7,787 nt of DNA, taken from contig SKXI01000022.1 of assembly GCA_007128515.1 (NCBI GenBank), positions 1-7,787 on the forward strand, in the 5' to 3' direction. The position numbers and the translations under genes were made by a program. Below, in pieces: positions 4,720-7,787 of the stretch. Source of the DNA: Halococcaceae archaeon (lineage in GTDB: Archaea > Halobacteriota > Halobacteria > Halobacteriales > Halalkalicoccaceae). Below the pieces are notes generated by a model. That model saw nothing but the letters and a program-made list of their open reading frames with translations, was not told the origin of the DNA and did not search any database. Numbering within the stretch: position 1 is the stretch's first letter; every line of letters begins with the position of its first letter.

Positions 4720-5865
4720 ATGAGCGGCGAGCAGACGATGGGGGAGCGATCACCGAACGACCGGGAGCCCGCCGGCACGGCGACCGAACGACGGCCGGGC
4801 CGGGGATCGGGGGTCGCCGTCCCGGTCGCGCCGTCGGAGACGCTCGAGGCGACCGTCTACCACGCGGCGGAGCGAGCGGACGACCTGGGAGGGCCGCTCC
4901 ACCTCGTCACGACACGGGTCGGGACCGGCGGCGGTTCGTCGACGAATCGTCGAGCGTTGAAACGCGCCGAACGGGCCGCGGAGAGCGCGAGCGAAGCGGC
5001 AGTCGAGATCCGGACCGCGACGCTCGCGACCGATCGGTACCTCGAAGACCCCCCAGGCCACGTCGCCGCGATCGGCGACTACGTGGAGGAAAACGGGATC
5101 GCCGAACTCGTGATCGACCCCGGCTACGGCGTCGACGCGACCGCCCCGTCGCTCCTGCCCGTAAGGGTTGCGCTCGACTCGGCTGGGATCCCCTACACGG
5201 TGGCCCCGGTCCAGGACGAGGGAGGCTGGTGGAGGCCGACGCGGGACGAACTCACGCGTGCCGGGGCGGTGTTCATCGCGGCGTTCGCGTTCTACGTCGT
5301 CCTGGCCGGCGAGGCGACGCCGTTCGCCGTGGGGACGGGCGCCGTCACGGCGGTCGTGGCGGCCGCGGTCCTCCGGAACGTCGCCTTCGAGTCGACCCCG
5401 GTGTCGGGCCCCTCGATCGCCGCGGCCGCCCGTGCCCTCCCCTTCGTCCCGTACCTGCTGTGGGAGATAGCGAAGGCAAACGCCCAGTTCGCGCTCGTCG
5501 TCCTCCGCCCCTCGCTCCCGGTCGATCCGCACCTCGATCGGATCGACGCGGCGGTCGACAGCGGCCTCTCGGTCTCCGTGCTCGCCAACAGCCTCACGCT
5601 CACGCCGGGGACGCTCACCGTGGACGCCTCGGGCAGCCGTCTGCTGGTCCACTCGCTCACCGCCGGCAGCCGCGAGGACCTGCTCGACGGCGGCCGAGAA
5701 CGCGCGATCCGGTTCGTCTTCTACGGGCGGGCGGCGACCGACCTGCCGACCCCGCGCGACCGCGGCGCGGCCGAGTCGGTCGTCGCACCGGGTTCGACCC
5801 GGGTCGGCGAGGCGACCGACGACGGATCGGGATCACGACCCACCGGAGGGGCCGACCGTGAGTGA
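4720..5865 (+). CDS. mnhE: Mrp/Mnh antiporter subunit E with N-terminal UspA-like domain
   Basis: Subunit E of the multisubunit Na+(K+)/H+ antiporter in the cell membrane, 381 residues from the chosen ATG; bacterial MrpE is usually about 160. Residues 1-29 are a hydrophilic lead. Residues 30-165 look like a universal-stress-protein domain: VAVPVAPSETLEATVYHAAE at the first strand and helix, then LHLVTTR, then AELVIDPGYGVDA and YTVAPV at the last strands. The Gly-rich ATP-binding loop of true UspA is not visible. Residues about 172-337 form the MnhE domain: membrane helices near 180-197, 200-218 and 237-262, then the cytoplasmic part with VLANSLTLTPGTLTVD (287-302), the family hallmark. The last ~44 residues are acidic and probably disordered. 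The ATG at 4720 has GAGG at 4706-4709, ten bases upstream; ATG 4738 is an alternative. First gene of the operon; its stop overlaps mnhF. Confidence 0.9.
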   Translation: MSGEQTMGERSPNDREPAGTATERRPGRGSGVAVPVAPSETLEATVYHAAERADDLGGPLHLVTTRVGTGGGSSTNRRALKRAERAAESASEAAVEIRTATLATDRYLEDPPGHVAAIGDYVEENGIAELVIDPGYGVDATAPSLLPVRVALDSAGIPYTVAPVQDEGGWWRPTRDELTRAGAVFIAAFAFYVVLAGEATPFAVGTGAVTAVVAAAVLRNVAFESTPVSGPSIAAAARALPFVPYLLWEIAKANAQFALVVLRPSLPVDPHLDRIDAAVDSGLSVSVLANSLTLTPGTLTVDASGSRLLVHSLTAGSREDLLDGGRERAIRFVFYGRAATDLPTPRDRGAAESVVAPGSTRVGEATDDGSGSRPTGGADRE

Positions 5866-6136
5866 TCTCGCTTCGACGGCGCTGCTGGCGGCGGCCGCTG
5901 CCGTCGTCGTGCTCGCGGCGGTCCTGCTCTACCGGGTCGCCGTCGGGCCGACGACCTACGACCGGATCGTCGCGATCAACGTGATCGGCACGAGCGCGGT
6001 GATCGTGATCGCGCTGGTTGCCGCCGGCCTCGGCCGCCCGGAGTACCTCGACGTCGCGCTGGTCTACGCGCTGCTCAACTACGTCCTGAGCCTCGCGGCC
6101 GGCCACTTCACGGTCGCCGGGGGCGAGGTACCGTGA
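5858..6136 (+). CDS. mnhF: Mrp/Mnh antiporter subunit F
   Basis: Small integral membrane subunit of the Mrp antiporter, 92 residues, the usual family length (~90). Three membrane helices are predicted near residues 6-26, 38-58 and 62-84. The conserved VGPTTYDRIVAINVIGT segment (29-45) and the GRPEYLDVALVYALLNYV segment (59-76) are diagnostic of MrpF and of the homologous MbhB subunit of membrane-bound hydrogenases. The GTG at 5858 is preceded by GGAGG at 5845-5849, eight bases away. The gene overlaps the end of mnhE by eight bases and the start of mnhG by four, so translation is probably coupled on both sides. Confidence 0.95.
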   Translation: MSDLASTALLAAAAAVVVLAAVLLYRVAVGPTTYDRIVAINVIGTSAVIVIALVAAGLGRPEYLDVALVYALLNYVLSLAAGHFTVAGGEVP

Positions 6137-6477
6137 CGCTCGCCACGGCGCTCGTGATCCTCTTCGCCGCCGGCTGTGTCTTCTTCACGTTCGTCGGCGC
6201 GGTCGGCGTCCTCCGGCTGCCGGACGTCTACACCCGCGCGCACGCCGCCTCGAAGGCGGACACCCTCGGTGCGGGCTTCGGTCTGCTGGCGGTCGTGGTG
6301 ACGTTCGGTGCCGGCGTCGAGTCGGTCAAAGCCGGGCTGTTGCTCGCGTTCGTCTACTACACCAACCCGACGGCCGCACACGCGCTCGCCCGCGCGGCCT
6401 ACCGGAACGGCGTCCCGGTCTGGACCCGCGACGCGGGCGACGAGACCGCCGATCGGCGGTCGGAGGGTCGGGGGTGA
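6133..6477 (+). CDS. mnhG: Mrp/Mnh antiporter subunit G
   Basis: Membrane subunit of the Mrp antiporter, 114 residues, normal for MrpG/MbhC. Three helices lie near 4-27, 44-62 and 65-82. The signature RLPDVYTRAHAASKADTLG (28-46) follows the first helix, and TNPTAAHALARAA (77-89) ends the last; both are strongly conserved in the family. The C-terminal ~25 residues are acidic, polar and probably cytoplasmic. The GTG at 6133 overlaps the mnhF stop as GTGA, with GAGGT at 6125-6129 as a close-set Shine-Dalgarno site. The 3' end overlaps the DUF4040 gene in the same way. Confidence 0.95.
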   Translation: MTLATALVILFAAGCVFFTFVGAVGVLRLPDVYTRAHAASKADTLGAGFGLLAVVVTFGAGVESVKAGLLLAFVYYTNPTAAHALARAAYRNGVPVWTRDAGDETADRRSEGRG

Positions 6478-7046
6478 TCTGGCTCGAACTCGGGCTGGTC
6501 GCCTTCGTCCTCGCGGCCGCCGTCCTCATCGCGCTCTCGCGCGACGTCGTCGGCGCGACGGTGACGTTCGCCGCGTTCAGCCTCGGCCTCGCCGTCGTCT
6601 GGGTGCTGCTCGCGGCGCCGGACGTCGCGCTCGTCGAGGCCGCCGTCGGTGCGGGCGTGATGTCCGTCCTCCTGCTCGTCGCGGTGATCGAGACCGACTG
6701 TCTGCAGAGCGACGACGACGAGGAGGGAGAGCGACGGTTCCGGCCGGTCAACTGGCCGCTGGTGGCGGTGCTCTCGGTCCTCGCGCTCCCCTTCGGGTGG
6801 ACCACGCTCTCGCTGCCGCCGTTCGGATCGCCCGACGCGCCCGCCGTCCGCGAGACCTACCCGGACGGCGGGCTGACCCCCTACGGCTACTACATCGAGG
6901 CGACGCTCGTCGACGCGGGCTTCTCGAACGCGGTCGTCGCGGTGCTCGTCGTCTTCCGTGGACTGGACACCTTCGGCGAACTCGTCGTCGCGTTCGCGGC
7001 CGCAGCCAGCGTGCTCGTCGTGCTCGATCGAACGGTGATCCCGTGA
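6474..7046 (+). CDS. DUF4040 antiporter subunit (MbhD + MbhE, equivalent to the MrpA C-terminus)
   Basis: A 190-residue membrane protein equivalent to the C-terminal part of bacterial MrpA. The N-terminal half is the DUF4040/MbhD domain: helices near 3-21, 26-46 and 52-72, with the hallmark APDVALVEAAVGAG (48-61). A short acidic loop follows (about 73-90, QSDDDEEGERR), then a helix near 95-113, a polar loop (115-148), and an MbhE-like end with AVVAVLVVFRGLDTFGELVV (153-172), matching the conserved R-G-x-D-T-x-G-E motif. So MbhD and MbhE are fused here, while the NuoL-like part of MrpA is absent and should be encoded elsewhere. It is placed exactly where mbhD/mbhE sit in archaeal hydrogenase operons, between subunits G and B. 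GTG at 6474, GGAGG at 6462-6466; four-base overlaps at both ends. Often annotated loosely as an MnhB-related or DUF4040 protein. Confidence 0.88.
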   Translation: MIWLELGLVAFVLAAAVLIALSRDVVGATVTFAAFSLGLAVVWVLLAAPDVALVEAAVGAGVMSVLLLVAVIETDCLQSDDDEEGERRFRPVNWPLVAVLSVLALPFGWTTLSLPPFGSPDAPAVRETYPDGGLTPYGYYIEATLVDAGFSNAVVAVLVVFRGLDTFGELVVAFAAAASVLVVLDRTVIP

Positions 7047-7504
7047 GCGACTCGGCCCGATCGAGCGGGGGCGAGAGACCGTTCGTCGGGAGCCCGGTGA
7101 CGCGGACCGCCGCCCGCACGCTGACGCCGTTCGTCCTCGCCTACGGGGTCTACCTCTCGCTGTTCGGGACCGGTCTCCCCGGCGGGGCGTTCCAGGGCGG
7201 TATCGTCGTCGGCGCGGCGTTCGTCCTCGTCGGCCTGGCGTTCGGCTTCGACCCGATGCGGCGGTGGATCCACCCCGGGGCGTTCGCCGCGTGTCTCCTC
7301 CTCGGCATCGGGACCTTCGGGGCGGTCGGGATGGGCGGGTTCTTCCTCGGCGGGGCCGTGCTGGACGTGCTCGTCTACCCGGTCGACGTCGAGTGGATCG
7401 TCAAACTCGTCGAGGTCGCCATCGCCGTCGTGATCGCCGTCATCGTCACGGGGCTCGCGATCTGGCTCAGCGCCGGCGTCGGGGACGGAGGCGAGCGCGA
7501 GTGA
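7043..7504 (+). CDS. mnhB: Mrp/Mnh antiporter subunit B
   Basis: Integral membrane subunit B of the Mrp antiporter (MbhF in hydrogenases), 153 residues, about the family norm. A polar N-terminus (1-22) precedes the signature TPFVLAYGVYLSLFGTGLPG (28-47) and GGAFQGGIVVGAAF (47-60); the PGG-x-FQGG run is the MnhB hallmark. Helices are predicted near 27-42, 50-68, 78-96, 98-112 and 120-144. The tail GVGDGGERE is acidic. The GTG at 7043 overlaps the previous stop as GTGA and has an extended Shine-Dalgarno site, GGTGATCC, at 7034-7041. The open frame continues far upstream in the same phase, but that part overlaps mnhG and the DUF4040 gene and translates to Arg-rich noise. The last four bases overlap mnhC. 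Confidence 0.93.
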   Translation: MSDSARSSGGERPFVGSPVTRTAARTLTPFVLAYGVYLSLFGTGLPGGAFQGGIVVGAAFVLVGLAFGFDPMRRWIHPGAFAACLLLGIGTFGAVGMGGFFLGGAVLDVLVYPVDVEWIVKLVEVAIAVVIAVIVTGLAIWLSAGVGDGGERE

Positions 7505-7787
7505 TCGAGCCGATCCACCACTTCCACCTGACGTTCGTCCTCCTCTTCCTGATCGGGCTCTACGTTCTCGTCGACGACCCGAACCTGATCAAGAAGGTGA
7601 TCGGGCTCAACCTGCTGCAGATATCGGTCTTCCTCCTGTTCGTCACGATCGCCTACGTCGACGGGGCGAACCCGCCGCTGGTCGACCTGCCGGGGCCGCA
7701 CGCGAACCCGCTGTTGCACGTCCTCGTGCTGACGGCCATCGTCGTGGGCGTCTCGCTGACGGCGCTCGCGCTCGCGCTCGTGATCCG
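7501..7787 (+). CDS. mnhC: Mrp/Mnh antiporter subunit C, partial (3' end beyond window)
   Basis: The first 95 codons of a NuoK-like membrane subunit; the family is about 110-125 residues, so perhaps 15-30 residues are missing. Visible landmarks are IGLYVLVDDPNLIKKVIGLN (18-37), ending in the NuoK-like lysine pair Lys31-Lys32, the helix LLQISVFLLFVTIAYV (38-53), a periplasm-side loop NPPLVDLPGPHANP (57-70), and LLHVLVLTAIVVGVSLTALA (71-90). Many relatives have Pro and Gln in this last motif (PLPQALVLTAIVI); here the matching positions read PLLHVLVLTAIVV. The gene starts with GTG overlapping the mnhB stop as GTGA, with GGAGG at 7487-7491, nine bases upstream. In this gene order the next genes should be MrpD/NuoN-like. 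Confidence 0.92.
   Translation, partial: MIEPIHHFHLTFVLLFLIGLYVLVDDPNLIKKVIGLNLLQISVFLLFVTIAYVDGANPPLVDLPGPHANPLLHVLVLTAIVVGVSLTALALALVI

Noticed and set aside
4373..4753. Upstream extension of the MinD-like frame on the - strand
   Set aside because: The frame stays open to 4753, but the P-loop ATPase fold begins at the ATG at 4372, and the strong TATA box at 4408-4413 lies inside the extension.
6308..7042. Upstream extension of the mnhB frame
   Set aside because: It overlaps mnhG and the DUF4040 gene out of phase and is Arg-rich. The conserved MnhB sequence begins after the GTG at 7043.

Overview
The window looks like chromosomal DNA of a haloarchaeon (class Halobacteria). The evidence is very high GC with G/C at most third codon positions, strongly acidic soluble proteins, archaeal BRE/TATA boxes about 25-30 bases upstream of likely transcription starts, frequent GTG starts, and Shine-Dalgarno sites matching the complement of the archaeal 16S 3' end (GGAGGTGATCC). 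I cannot name the genus. No rRNA, tRNA, CRISPR array, insertion sequence or phage gene was seen.

Layout. Left part, + strand: an unrecognised 131-residue acidic protein (106-501), a non-coding stretch of about 350 bases, a MaoC-type hot-dog dehydratase ((R)-enoyl-CoA hydratase-like, 850-1470), then arginyl-tRNA synthetase (1517-3268) behind its own near-leaderless promoter. Middle, - strand: a MinD/ParA-family ATPase (4372 down to 3404) with a long acidic tail and a basic, amphipathic C-terminal end. Just downstream lies a small one-helix membrane protein (3369 down to 3133) whose 3' half is antisense to the last 136 bases of argS. Right part, + strand, divergent from the ATPase: a tightly overlapping operon for an Mrp (Mnh) multisubunit cation/proton antiporter. 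It runs mnhE (with an N-terminal UspA-like domain), mnhF, mnhG, a DUF4040/MbhD-MbhE protein, mnhB and mnhC; the last is cut by the window edge.

How the genes work together. The six antiporter subunits are membrane proteins, and each junction overlaps by 4-8 bases with a GTG start and its own Shine-Dalgarno site, so they should be made in a coupled way and assemble into one Na+(K+)/H+ exchanging complex. Their order (E-F-G-[MrpA C-terminal part]-B-C) matches the ion-pumping module of archaeal membrane-bound hydrogenases (mbhA-G), not the bacterial mrpABCDEFG order. The MrpD and NuoL-type subunits are expected just past the right edge. The MinD-like ATPase and the small membrane protein form a compact - strand unit next to the antiporter, sharing a 347-base divergent promoter region that carries several inverted repeats. 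The dehydratase and argS are metabolic and translation genes with no evident link to the rest.

Most of the window is a recognisable haloarchaeal neighbourhood. The least ordinary parts are the small membrane protein gene overlapping argS, the MinD tail, the UspA-MnhE fusion, and the repeat-bearing leader of the antiporter operon.
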